A program made the position numbers and the translations under genes. A DNA stretch of 7,966 nt, taken from positions 1 through 7,966 of the forward strand of contig CALDSP010000167.1 of assembly GCA_937924465.1 (NCBI GenBank), in the 5' to 3' direction. Source of the DNA: an uncultured Leptospiraceae bacterium (GTDB lineage Bacteria > Spirochaetota > Leptospiria > Leptospirales > Leptospiraceae). Positions 1 to 6,962 of the stretch are shown here, piece after piece. Below the pieces are notes generated by a model. The model saw nothing but the letters and a program-made list of their open reading frames with translations. It did not search any database and was not told where the DNA came from. Each line of letters opens with the position of its first letter. The stretch's first letter is position 1.

Positions 1-951
1 GTAAATAAAAGCAGGGGTAAAAACTACAATAAGAAATAGAAAGCCATGAAATCCAAAAGAAACTTGAGCTAATGATTTTGGAAATTCAATTGGAAATATG
101 CTCCTTAAGAATTGATAAAACAAAGGTACTGCTAAGTAAAGAGAAAGGTATTCTAATTTATTTCCAAATTCCCAGTTAATAGTGGGATAATATTGGAATA
201 AAATTCTTTCTCCTGTTGTAGCAGTTCGAAGAGAAATTGACATGCAGAATAATCCAAAATAAAATGCAGCAATATCTTTTCTTCGTAAAAAGTATATGCC
301 AAAATGGTAAATCCCCATAATAAGAATACTTCCTAAAATAAAAAAGTCGGTATGTCCTCTTTGTTTAGAAAATTCAATAATACTACTTTCTGTTCCAAGA
401 CGAAGAGATTCCCAAAATCCTCCTTTATGATGGTGAAAGTTAGAAATTTCTACAATCACTTCTAAGTTTTCTAATTGTTCTGGAATACGTGCATACTTAG
501 GTAAATACTGCGGAATAGAGGTTTCCATGGTCTTTCCCAAATGACCATTTTGTAAAAGTTTGTGACTATTTACATACACTACCCCTGCTGTGCCAAAATC
601 TTGCATATGTAAATAAAGGAATTCTTTTTGATTTGAATTGATTTTAATGTTGAGTTTGTAAGAAGAATATCCAAATGCTTTTTGAGGATTGATACCTTCT
701 ACTGTGTTATTCCAAACAGAAGGAACCATGACGAATTCTTTTTTAGATTCTGGACTTGGGCTAGATTCTATAAGTTCATTCCAATAAAATTCCCATTCTC
801 CATCTAATTTTATAATTCCATCTACAGAAAAATCCCATTCTCTTAAATCTAAAATTCCAGCACTTGCAACAGGTGGAACTTTTGTAGATAATTTTGTACA
901 ACTATTGGATGAGAATATAAAAACAAAAAAAGATAAAAAAATTTTTTTCAT
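1..951 (-). CDS. 7TM-DISM membrane sensor with lipoprotein-like leader (5' part; C-terminus outside window)
   Basis: This frame is absent from any complete-ORF list because it runs off the window edge; reading the minus strand from the ATG at 951 gives 317 codons without a stop. Residues 1-18 form a signal peptide: two Lys, a Phe-rich hydrophobic core, then FSSNSC, a loose lipobox with candidate lipidated Cys18. Residues about 33-190 are a soluble extracytoplasmic region with the pattern LDLREW...LDGEWEFYW...VPSVWNN...YKL, typical of the beta-sandwich sensor domains found ahead of 7TMR-DISM receptors. From about residue 200, hydrophobic segments at roughly 202-222, 226-242, 268-285 and 296-316 match the first helices of the seven-helix DISM domain, including YHFGIYFLRRKD and the following conserved aromatic/LR stretch. 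Such receptors usually end in a cyclase, kinase or phosphatase output domain; none is visible, so signal and output are unknown. It lies 81 bases after lpd, behind a terminator, so it is probably a separate transcript. No good Shine-Dalgarno is seen before the ATG. Confidence 0.8.
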   Translation of the reverse strand, partial: MKKIFLSFFVFIFSSNSCTKLSTKVPPVASAGILDLREWDFSVDGIIKLDGEWEFYWNELIESSPSPESKKEFVMVPSVWNNTVEGINPQKAFGYSSYKLNIKINSNQKEFLYLHMQDFGTAGVVYVNSHKLLQNGHLGKTMETSIPQYLPKYARIPEQLENLEVIVEISNFHHHKGGFWESLRLGTESSIIEFSKQRGHTDFFILGSILIMGIYHFGIYFLRRKDIAAFYFGLFCMSISLRTATTGERILFQYYPTINWEFGNKLEYLSLYLAVPLFYQFLRSIFPIEFPKSLAQVSFGFHGFLFLIVVFTPAFIY

Positions 952-1017
952 AGACGTTGAAATAAAATGTTTTAAAATAGACTTTTTGAAAAGCAAAAAA
1001 TTTCTTTCTTAAGAAAA
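952..1017 (-). other. Short AT-rich leader of the 7TM-DISM gene
   Basis: This is the non-coding stretch between the pdh terminator and the sensor start codon. It must hold the promoter if the sensor gene is transcribed separately, but I see no convincing -35/-10 pair. The best candidate (TTGCTT, 16 bases, TAAAAC) is poor. A perfect 12-base palindrome, TTTCTTAAGAAA, lies at 1005-1016 directly beside the terminator stem. It supplies the T-rich tail for minus-strand termination and may have no other role. Confidence 0.4.
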
Positions 1018-1050
1018 TAAAGCCTAAATAAATTAGGCTTTATTTTTTTT
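1018..1050 (-). terminator. Intrinsic terminator of the aceE-aceF-lpd operon, probably bidirectional
   Basis: A perfect 10-bp stem (TAAAGCCTAA at 1018-1027 with TTAGGCTTTA at 1033-1042) encloses a 5-base loop. In the minus-strand direction it is followed by TTTTCTT (1017-1011), a moderate U-tract. In the plus direction it is followed by eight T (1043-1050), so it could also stop antisense transcription. The stop codon of lpd (1035-1033) and its last codons lie inside the stem, so termination is packed directly onto the end of the gene. The placement at the end of a three-gene operon supports the call. Confidence 0.85.
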
Positions 1051-2790
1051 CTGTGGCATGAGGTCAGTACAAATTCCTTCTCCAACTTCAGCGGCAAGAC
1101 CAACTGATTCACACAAAGTAGGATGTGGATGTATTGTTCGCCCAACGTCCACTATATCTGCACCCATCTCTATAGCTAAGCAAATTTCTCCTATGAGATC
1201 CCCTGCATTTGTTCCTACAATTCCTCCACCTATTATGCGATGGGTTTCTTCATCATAGATGAGTTTTGTAAATCCTTCGTCACGTGAATTTGCAATTGCT
1301 CTTCCACTTGCCGCCCAAGGAAAGACTGCTTTTTTATATGAGATGTTTTGTTTTTTACATTCTTCTTCTGTAAGTCCAGCCCATGCTACTTCTGGGTCTG
1401 TATAAGCTACAGAGGGAATTTGCAAGGCATCAAAATAAGACTTAAGTCCAAAAGCTGCTTCTGCTGCAACATGACCTTCATGAACAGCTTTGTGAGCTAA
1501 CATAGGATTTCCTATAATATCTCCAATAGCGAAAATATGAGGCTTATTTGTGCGCATTTGTTTGTCTACTTGAATAAAGCCACGTTCGTTGACTTGAATT
1601 CCCAAGTTTTCTGCGCCAATTTTCTTTCCATTTGGAATGCGCCCTACAGCTACTAAAACCAAATCATAACTTTGTGATTCATTGGGTGTATTCTCACCTT
1701 CAAAAGTAACTAAAATTTTTTCAGAACTAACCTCTAATTTAGAAGCTTTAGTTTTTAGCATGACTTTTTCAAATCTATGAGAATTTTTCTTTTCCCAAAC
1801 TTTGACGAGGTCTCTATCGGCTCCAAGCATAAGTCCATCCAGAAGTTCTACAATATCTACCTTAGCACCTAACGTACTATAGACAGTAGCCATTTCTAAA
1901 CCAATGATTCCTCCACCAATGACAAGCATTTTTTTGGGAATAAAGGGCAACTCAAGTGCTCCTGTACTATCTACAATTCGAGGATCTTTAGGAATAAATG
2001 GTAGACTGACTGGTTCACTTCCTGCGGCTATGATTGCTTTTTCAAAGTAAATAATTTCTTTTTTACCAGTTAGAGTTTTTCCTGTTCCTTCTGTTAATTC
2101 TACTTCTAAGTAATGTTCATCAAGAAACTTTCCAACTCCACGCACAACTTTTACGTTACGTGCTTTTGCCATGGAGTTTAGTCCGCTTGTAAGTTTTCCA
2201 ACTACTTTACTTTTGAATTCTCTAAGTTTTTCTAAATCAACTTTTGGCTCTTCAAATACTATTCCATGTGAAGAAAAAGACCTAGCCTCATCTATAATAA
2301 AAGCAGCATGTAACAAAGCCTTAGATGGTATGCACCCAACGTTTAAACATACACCACCTAAAGTTGGGAAACGTTCTACTAGAATGGTTTTCATTCCAAG
2401 ATCGGCACTTCTAAATGCGGCACTATATCCTCCAGGTCCTGCTCCGAGAACTAACATTTCACATTCATGATCTGCTTTGTTGAATGTTATTGTAGTTGGG
2501 ATAGGTTTTGTAATTTTCTCTACTTTTTCGTGAACGACATTTGTTGTTTCTTTTGTAGTAACTTCTACTGTTCCAATTATTGTTCCTGTGCTGACCTTAT
2601 CTCCTACTTTTACGTTAAGCGACAAAATTTTTCCCTCTACTTCACTTGGAACTTCCATACTTGCTTTGTCTGATTCTAAAGTTAAAAGAGGCATATCCTT
2701 TGTAATTATATCTCCCTCTTTTACAAAAACTTCTATAATAGGGACATCTTTAAAATTTCCTAAGTCTGGAATTTTGATTTCTTGGTTCAT
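1033..2790 (-). CDS. lpd: Dihydrolipoamide dehydrogenase (E3) with N-terminal lipoyl domain
   Basis: E3 of the pyruvate dehydrogenase complex: a cytoplasmic FAD enzyme that reoxidises dihydrolipoyl groups and reduces NAD+. The protein has 585 residues, about 110 more than E. coli Lpd, because residues 1-76 are a lipoyl domain with lipoylation motif SDKAS (Lys42). A Thr/Lys-rich linker at about 77-108 follows. The catalytic part shows the FAD-binding GAGPGG (116-121), the redox disulfide GGVCLNVGCIPSK (Cys148, Cys153), the NAD-binding GGGIIG (292-297), AIGD (421-424) contacting FAD, and the C-terminal HPHPTLCE with the His556/Glu561 catalytic pair. The architecture is that of the lipoyl-E3 proteins known from Neisseria (P64k) and some other bacteria. 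The start ATG overlaps the aceF TAA (TAATG), and AGGTGG stands 7 bases upstream inside aceF, which fits translational coupling. It is last in the operon, with its stop inside the terminator stem. The same E3 may also serve 2-oxoglutarate dehydrogenase or glycine cleavage, but its place here points to PDH. Confidence 0.97.
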   Translation of the reverse strand: MNQEIKIPDLGNFKDVPIIEVFVKEGDIITKDMPLLTLESDKASMEVPSEVEGKILSLNVKVGDKVSTGTIIGTVEVTTKETTNVVHEKVEKITKPIPTTITFNKADHECEMLVLGAGPGGYSAAFRSADLGMKTILVERFPTLGGVCLNVGCIPSKALLHAAFIIDEARSFSSHGIVFEEPKVDLEKLREFKSKVVGKLTSGLNSMAKARNVKVVRGVGKFLDEHYLEVELTEGTGKTLTGKKEIIYFEKAIIAAGSEPVSLPFIPKDPRIVDSTGALELPFIPKKMLVIGGGIIGLEMATVYSTLGAKVDIVELLDGLMLGADRDLVKVWEKKNSHRFEKVMLKTKASKLEVSSEKILVTFEGENTPNESQSYDLVLVAVGRIPNGKKIGAENLGIQVNERGFIQVDKQMRTNKPHIFAIGDIIGNPMLAHKAVHEGHVAAEAAFGLKSYFDALQIPSVAYTDPEVAWAGLTEEECKKQNISYKKAVFPWAASGRAIANSRDEGFTKLIYDEETHRIIGGGIVGTNAGDLIGEICLAIEMGADIVDVGRTIHPHPTLCESVGLAAEVGEGICTDLMPQKKNKA

Positions 2791-4082
2791 TATAATACCA
2801 CCTTTCTGTAATCGGAAAGTAATTCCGCAATGTATAAATTAAAGCGCGTGCCAATTGCTCCATCTATAACACGATGGTCAGCTGTTAAAGAAAGAGGTAA
2901 AATAAGCCTTGGAATAAATTCTTTCCCATTCCAAACTGGTTTTATACTTGCACGGCTCACTCCTAAGATTGCAACTTCTGGCGCGTTGATGATAGGAGAA
3001 AAATATGTTCCTCCTATTCCACCCAACGAGGAAATGGTAAAACTTGCTCCTTGCATTTGTTCAGTTTTTAATTTACCTTCTCTAGCTAAATTGGCAAGTT
3101 CAGATAGTTCTTTAGCAATTTCTAATATTCCTTTTTTGTCTGCATTTTTTAGAACTGGAACAACCAAACCATTTGGAGTATCTGCTGCAAAGCCTATGTT
3201 GTAATATTTCTTTAAAATGAGTTCTTCTCCATCTAAAGAACTATTGAATTCTGGAAATTTTTTAAGAGCTACTACACAAGCTTTTATAATAAAAGAAAGC
3301 ATTGTTATTTTTATTCCATCTTTGGTTTCTTTATTAATTTTTTTTCTAAACTCTTCTAATTCTGTAATGTCAGCATCTTCATGATAAGTAACAGCTGGGA
3401 TCATTACCCAATTGCGGGCAAGATTTGCAGAAGAAATTTTTTGTATTCTTGTAAGAGGTCTACGTTCAATGTCTCCAAACTTTGTGAAATCTATAGTTGG
3501 CCAAGGTAGTAAATTGAGTCCAATTCCTTTTATTCCTGCGTCTGTTTGATGAGCTCCCAATACGACCCCTTTTACAAATTGTTTTACATCTTCAAATGTA
3601 ATTCTTCCTTTAGGTCCCGTGCCTTTTACTAATTGAATGTCAACTCCTAGTTCTCTTGCAAACTTTCTTACAGAAGGACTAGCATGGCTTTTGACTGAAA
3701 GAGAAGAAATAGAAGGTGAGGAAGATAAAGTTTGGATTTTAGGAGATGGTATTTCTTTTTTTGCAAACGACTCTTTTGTTGTTTGCTCTGTTGTTGTTAC
3801 TACAATTTCAGTTTTTTGTGGAGGTGTTGTAGCTGCTACATTGATTGTCTCTAAAACTAAGATAGGACTGCCCATAGAAACAGTATCACCTACTTTGACT
3901 TTTAAAGTCTTTACAATTCCTTCATAAGGAGAAGGAACTTCCATGCTAGCTTTCTCAGATTCAAGAGTTATAAGAGACTGTTCCTTTTCAATTTTATCTC
4001 CTTCCTTTACATGAATTTCTATAATGGGAACATTGGAAAAATTTCCAATATCAGGGACTGTAATTTCAATAAGTTCTGCCAT
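2790..4082 (-). CDS. aceF: Dihydrolipoamide acetyltransferase (E2) of pyruvate dehydrogenase
   Basis: E2 core enzyme: its lipoyl arm takes the acetyl group from E1 and passes it to CoA. The 430 residues read as lipoyl domain (about 5-78, ESEKAS, lipoylated Lys44), a Thr/Ser/Pro/Lys-rich flexible linker (about 80-132), the peripheral subunit-binding domain (about 133-170, with ASPSVRKFARELGVD and GPKGRITFEDV), a second linker, and the catalytic acyltransferase domain from about 190. The latter begins LPWPTIDFTKFGDIE and contains RNWVMIPAVT, the DTPNGLVVPV stretch, TISSLGG, NAPEVAILGVS and the active-site DHRVIDG (His403, Asp407). The catalytic half follows E. coli AceF almost segment by segment, but there is a single lipoyl domain instead of three, so the protein is about 200 residues shorter. 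The linkers are not the Ala/Pro type of E. coli. It lies 11 bases behind aceE with a strong ribosome site over the aceE stop. The DTPNGLVVPV and WNGKEF motifs favour pyruvate over 2-oxoglutarate or branched-chain E2, as does the neighbouring AceE. Confidence 0.96.
   Translation of the reverse strand: MAELIEITVPDIGNFSNVPIIEIHVKEGDKIEKEQSLITLESEKASMEVPSPYEGIVKTLKVKVGDTVSMGSPILVLETINVAATTPPQKTEIVVTTTEQTTKESFAKKEIPSPKIQTLSSSPSISSLSVKSHASPSVRKFARELGVDIQLVKGTGPKGRITFEDVKQFVKGVVLGAHQTDAGIKGIGLNLLPWPTIDFTKFGDIERRPLTRIQKISSANLARNWVMIPAVTYHEDADITELEEFRKKINKETKDGIKITMLSFIIKACVVALKKFPEFNSSLDGEELILKKYYNIGFAADTPNGLVVPVLKNADKKGILEIAKELSELANLAREGKLKTEQMQGASFTISSLGGIGGTYFSPIINAPEVAILGVSRASIKPVWNGKEFIPRLILPLSLTADHRVIDGAIGTRFNLYIAELLSDYRKVVL
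2798..2803 (-). promoter_or_regulatory. Ribosome binding site of lpd, inside aceF
   Basis: AGGTGG on the minus strand lies 7 bases before the lpd ATG and within the codons for the last residues of AceF (RKVV). Together with the one-base stop/start overlap this suggests that ribosomes ending aceF reinitiate at lpd. Confidence 0.6.
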
Positions 4083-4087
4083 TTTTT

Positions 4088-4095
4088 CTCTCCTT
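4088..4095 (-). promoter_or_regulatory. Ribosome binding site of aceF overlapping the aceE stop
   Basis: On the minus strand the aceE stop TAA runs directly into GGAGAG, giving AAGGAG about 7 bases before the aceF ATG at 4082. It is a near-consensus Shine-Dalgarno and fixes the aceF start. The overlap with the stop codon suggests coupled translation of E1 and E2. Confidence 0.8.
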
Positions 4096-6784
4096 AAACT
4101 TTGGTTGGATTTGGTTTATTGGGATCAATTCCATACTTCTGGATAGCTTGTTTCACTTTATCTCTTGGAATTTTTCCTTCTTCTGCAAGAAGTCGAAGAG
4201 CAGTTACAGTGACCCAATAACGATTGACCTCGAAAAACTCTCTTAATTTTTCACGAGTATCAGAGCGACCAAATCCATCTGTTCCTAATGTCGCATAACG
4301 TTTACCTATATTTTGAATAGCAGGTCGGATTTGCTCTGGAAACATTCTTATGTAATCAGTAGAGGCTACAACAGGTCCCTCAAAATCTTTTAGACATTTT
4401 TCTACATGACTTAATTTTGGTTCTTCCTCAAAATGCAAAGTATTGTATCGATAAACATCATTCCAGTTGCGAGCAAGTTCAGTAAAACTTGTGCAACTCC
4501 AAACATCGGAAAGTACTCCCCAATCATTTTCAAGTAAGGTAGAGGCTGAGATGACTTCACGTAATATGGTTCCACTTCCAAGTAATTGTACTCGTGGCTT
4601 GTTTTGATCCTTTTTGCTTTTAGAGAATAAATACATTCCTTTTAAAATGTCTTCTTCTACTCCTTTGGGCATAGGGGGATGTAAATAGTTTTCATTCATA
4701 ACAGTAATATAATAATATACATCTTCCTGTTCAACGTACATTCTACGGAGCCCATCTTGTAGAATCACTGCAAGCTCATAAGCAAAAGTAGGATCATAAC
4801 TTATACAATTTGGAATTACAGAGCTAAAAATATGGCTATGTCCATCTTCATGTTGCAAACCTTCCCCATTCAGTGTAGTTCTGCCCGATGTTCCACCCAT
4901 TAAAAAACCACGAGCTCTCATGTCTCCTGCTGCCCAACATAAATCTCCAATTCGCTGAAAGCCAAACATAGAATAAAAAATAAAGAAAGGAATCATAGGT
5001 GTGCCATGAGTAGAATAAGAAGTAGCTGCTGCAATCCAATCACACATGGCTCCTGCTTCGTTGATCCCTTCTTGTAAAACTTGTCCTTTTATATCTTCTT
5101 TGTAAAACATAAGTTGATCTTTATCTTGTGGAGTATATAACTGACCAACATGACTCCAAATTCCATACTGACGAAAGAGCCCTTCCATTCCAAATGTACG
5201 AGATTCATCGGGAACTATAGGAACAATTCGTTTTCCAATTTCTTTGTCTTTCAATAAAATATTGAGTATTCTAACAAAGGCTTGAGTAGTAGACATTTCT
5301 TTTTCACCGGACGACTCTAACAAAGTAGAAAAGGCTTCTAGATTTGGAATTTTTAATGAAATGCTTTTGGTTCTTCTTAATGGAAGTTCTCCTAATTCTT
5401 CTTTAATTTTTTGCAAATATTTCCATTCTTCCGAGTCTTTTGCAAATGTTACAAAAGGCATTTCTTCTAATTTTTCATCAGGTACGGGAATTTTAAAATG
5501 GTTGCGAAAAGCCTTTATGTCATTTAAATCCATGTGTTTTTGTTGATGAGCAATGTTCATAGATTGGCCGGATTTACCCATCCAATATCCTTTAATAGTT
5601 TTAGCTAAAATGACCGTGGGTTGTCCTTTGTGATGGACTGCTTCATGGTATGCCGCATAAACTTTATAAATATCATGCCCTCCACGATTTAAATTCCATA
5701 TATCCTCATCACTCCAATCTGCCACAAGTGCTTGGAGTTCGGGAGTATTAAAAACATGTTTGCGAATATAAGCACCATCTTTGGATCGAAAGGTTTGGTA
5801 TTCTCCATCTACAATTTCTCCTAAACGTCTCATTAAATGCCCTTCTTTATCTCTTGCAAATAAGATATCCCAATGCCGTCCCCAAATTACTTTAATTACA
5901 TTCCAACCTGCACCACGAAATACACTTTCTAACTCTTGGATAATACTTCCATTTCCTCTTACAGGTCCATCTAAACGCTGTAAATTGCAGTTCACTACAA
6001 AAATCAAATTATCTAACTTTTCACGTCCTGCCATTCCAATTGCACCCAACGACTCTGGTTCATCTATTTCTCCATCTCCTAAGAAAGCCCAAACTTTTCT
6101 GCCTTCAGTCCTTAGAATTTCTCTATCTTCTAAATATTTCATAAACCTAGCTTGATAAATTGCCATGATAGGACCAAGTCCCATAGAAACTGTAGGAAAC
6201 TGCCAAAACTCGGGCATAAGCCAAGGATGTGGATAACTAGAAAGCCCTTTTCCATCTACCTCACGACGAAAATTGATGAGATTTTCCTCTGTAAGTCTCC
6301 CTTGAACAAATGCTCTTGCATAAATTCCGGGAGCGCAGTGTCCTTGGATAAAAATTAAATCTCCACCATGGTTTTCAGAGGGTGCATGCCAAAAATGATT
6401 AAAGCCTACTTCGTAAAGTGTAGCCGCAGATTGATAAGAAGAGATATGTCCACCTACATTGGAATTTTCATTAGCACGATGAACCATGGCTAAGGCATTC
6501 CAACGAATATACGCTCGAATTTTTCTTTCAATCGTTTGATCTCCTGAAATAGGAGCTTGTTTCTCTACTGGGATAGTGTTTATGTAGGGTGTTTCTGCAT
6601 GAAAAGGTTGGACTACTCCATTGATTCTTGCAAATTCTATGAGCTTATCTATAATAAAACTGGCTCTCTCCGAACCATAAGTAGCAATAATTCCATCTAG
6701 TGCTTCAAGCCATTCTTTTGTTTCTTCAATGTCTACATCTATGTCTTTTGTATTGGCAATTGCTTGTTTGGGTGTTGCAGTCAT
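4094..6784 (-). CDS. aceE: Pyruvate dehydrogenase E1 component, homodimeric type
   Basis: Thiamine-diphosphate-dependent E1: it decarboxylates pyruvate and acetylates the lipoyl group of E2. I place the start at ATG 6784 (896 residues) and not at the in-frame TTG at 6796, because GGAG (6794-6791) lies 6 bases before this ATG and would overlap the TTG codon. Length and sequence match E. coli AceE (887) along the whole protein. Visible landmarks, in ATG numbering: YINTIPVE near 67, GGHISSYQS near 111, QGHCAPG with a conserved His near 149, the TPP/Mg motif GDGEIDEPES at 236-245 with NCNLQRLDGP near 265, the loop NIAHQ with His413, the DEARTFGMEGLFRQ-like segment at about 526-539, QEGINEAGA with the catalytic Glu near 572, and the GGTSGRTTLNGEGLQHEDGH block near 630-649. 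The C-terminus has LGTDGFGRSDTREKLR. No break or lost catalytic residue was seen. It is first in the operon, after a 178-base gap, and encodes the single-chain E1, not the alpha/beta PdhA-PdhB form. Confidence 0.97.
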   Translation of the reverse strand: MTATPKQAIANTKDIDVDIEETKEWLEALDGIIATYGSERASFIIDKLIEFARINGVVQPFHAETPYINTIPVEKQAPISGDQTIERKIRAYIRWNALAMVHRANENSNVGGHISSYQSAATLYEVGFNHFWHAPSENHGGDLIFIQGHCAPGIYARAFVQGRLTEENLINFRREVDGKGLSSYPHPWLMPEFWQFPTVSMGLGPIMAIYQARFMKYLEDREILRTEGRKVWAFLGDGEIDEPESLGAIGMAGREKLDNLIFVVNCNLQRLDGPVRGNGSIIQELESVFRGAGWNVIKVIWGRHWDILFARDKEGHLMRRLGEIVDGEYQTFRSKDGAYIRKHVFNTPELQALVADWSDEDIWNLNRGGHDIYKVYAAYHEAVHHKGQPTVILAKTIKGYWMGKSGQSMNIAHQQKHMDLNDIKAFRNHFKIPVPDEKLEEMPFVTFAKDSEEWKYLQKIKEELGELPLRRTKSISLKIPNLEAFSTLLESSGEKEMSTTQAFVRILNILLKDKEIGKRIVPIVPDESRTFGMEGLFRQYGIWSHVGQLYTPQDKDQLMFYKEDIKGQVLQEGINEAGAMCDWIAAATSYSTHGTPMIPFFIFYSMFGFQRIGDLCWAAGDMRARGFLMGGTSGRTTLNGEGLQHEDGHSHIFSSVIPNCISYDPTFAYELAVILQDGLRRMYVEQEDVYYYITVMNENYLHPPMPKGVEEDILKGMYLFSKSKKDQNKPRVQLLGSGTILREVISASTLLENDWGVLSDVWSCTSFTELARNWNDVYRYNTLHFEEEPKLSHVEKCLKDFEGPVVASTDYIRMFPEQIRPAIQNIGKRYATLGTDGFGRSDTREKLREFFEVNRYWVTVTALRLLAEEGKIPRDKVKQAIQKYGIDPNKPNPTKV

Positions 6785-6790
6785 AACTTT

Positions 6791-6794
6791 CTCC
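6791..6794 (-). promoter_or_regulatory. Ribosome binding site deciding the aceE start
   Basis: GGAG on the minus strand stands 6 bases before ATG 6784. The longest possible frame would begin at a TTG (6796-6794) that overlaps this site and has no purine-rich site of its own at proper distance, so the ATG start is preferred and the protein loses four residues against the longest frame. Confidence 0.8.
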
Positions 6795-6845
6795 AAGATG
6801 ATTTTAAAACTTTCAATTAGGAAAGAGAATCAAATTTAAAAAAGT

Positions 6846-6874
6846 TGTATACTATTTTTTTATCTTTTCAACAA
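6846..6874 (-). promoter_or_regulatory. Candidate sigma-70-like promoter of the pdh operon
   Basis: On the minus strand TTGTTG (6874-6869) is followed after exactly 17 bases by TATACA (6851-6846), leaving a leader of roughly 55 bases before aceE. The -35 matches the consensus at three of six positions and the -10 at four of six. In DNA this AT-rich such matches arise by chance, so the call rests on spacing and position. No operator for a known pyruvate regulator was recognised. Confidence 0.3.
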
Positions 6875-6962
6875 ATAAGCTTTCTTGAAAGTTTATTAAA
6901 AAATATAGTTAAAAAATTTTTATTTCCTATAATGAATGAACTAAAGGTTATTAAGTAATTTT

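Larger units (their letters stand above)
6785..6962. other. Non-coding region between the diguanylate cyclase and aceE
   Basis: These 178 bases hold no plausible gene on either strand. They contain the candidate pdh promoter, runs of A and T, and two short dyads of the form CTTTC-N-GAAAG: 6880-6891 (2-base centre), just upstream of the candidate -35, and 6810-6825 (6-base loop), within the presumed leader. I see no GC-containing hairpin followed by a T-tract that would end the cyclase transcript, so readthrough into aceE cannot be excluded from sequence. Confidence 0.5.

Noticed and set aside
2171..2470. Plus-strand open frame of about 99 codons opposite lpd
   Set aside because: It lies wholly antisense to a gene with intact E3 motifs and its translation has no recognisable family pattern; it is a shadow frame.
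2830..3204. Plus-strand open frame of about 124 codons opposite aceF
   Set aside because: It is antisense to the E2 catalytic domain, including the active-site region; no independent support.
5781..6155. Plus-strand open frame of about 124 codons opposite aceE
   Set aside because: It mirrors the conserved TPP-binding region of AceE and its composition follows from that strand's codons.
6844..6853. GTATAC palindrome in the aceE leader as a regulator site
   Set aside because: The palindrome does not extend beyond six bases and does not resemble the PdhR operator or another site I know.
6840..6962. Possible terminator after the cyclase gene
   Set aside because: Only A/T runs and very short dyads occur; no GC-containing stem with a following T-tract.
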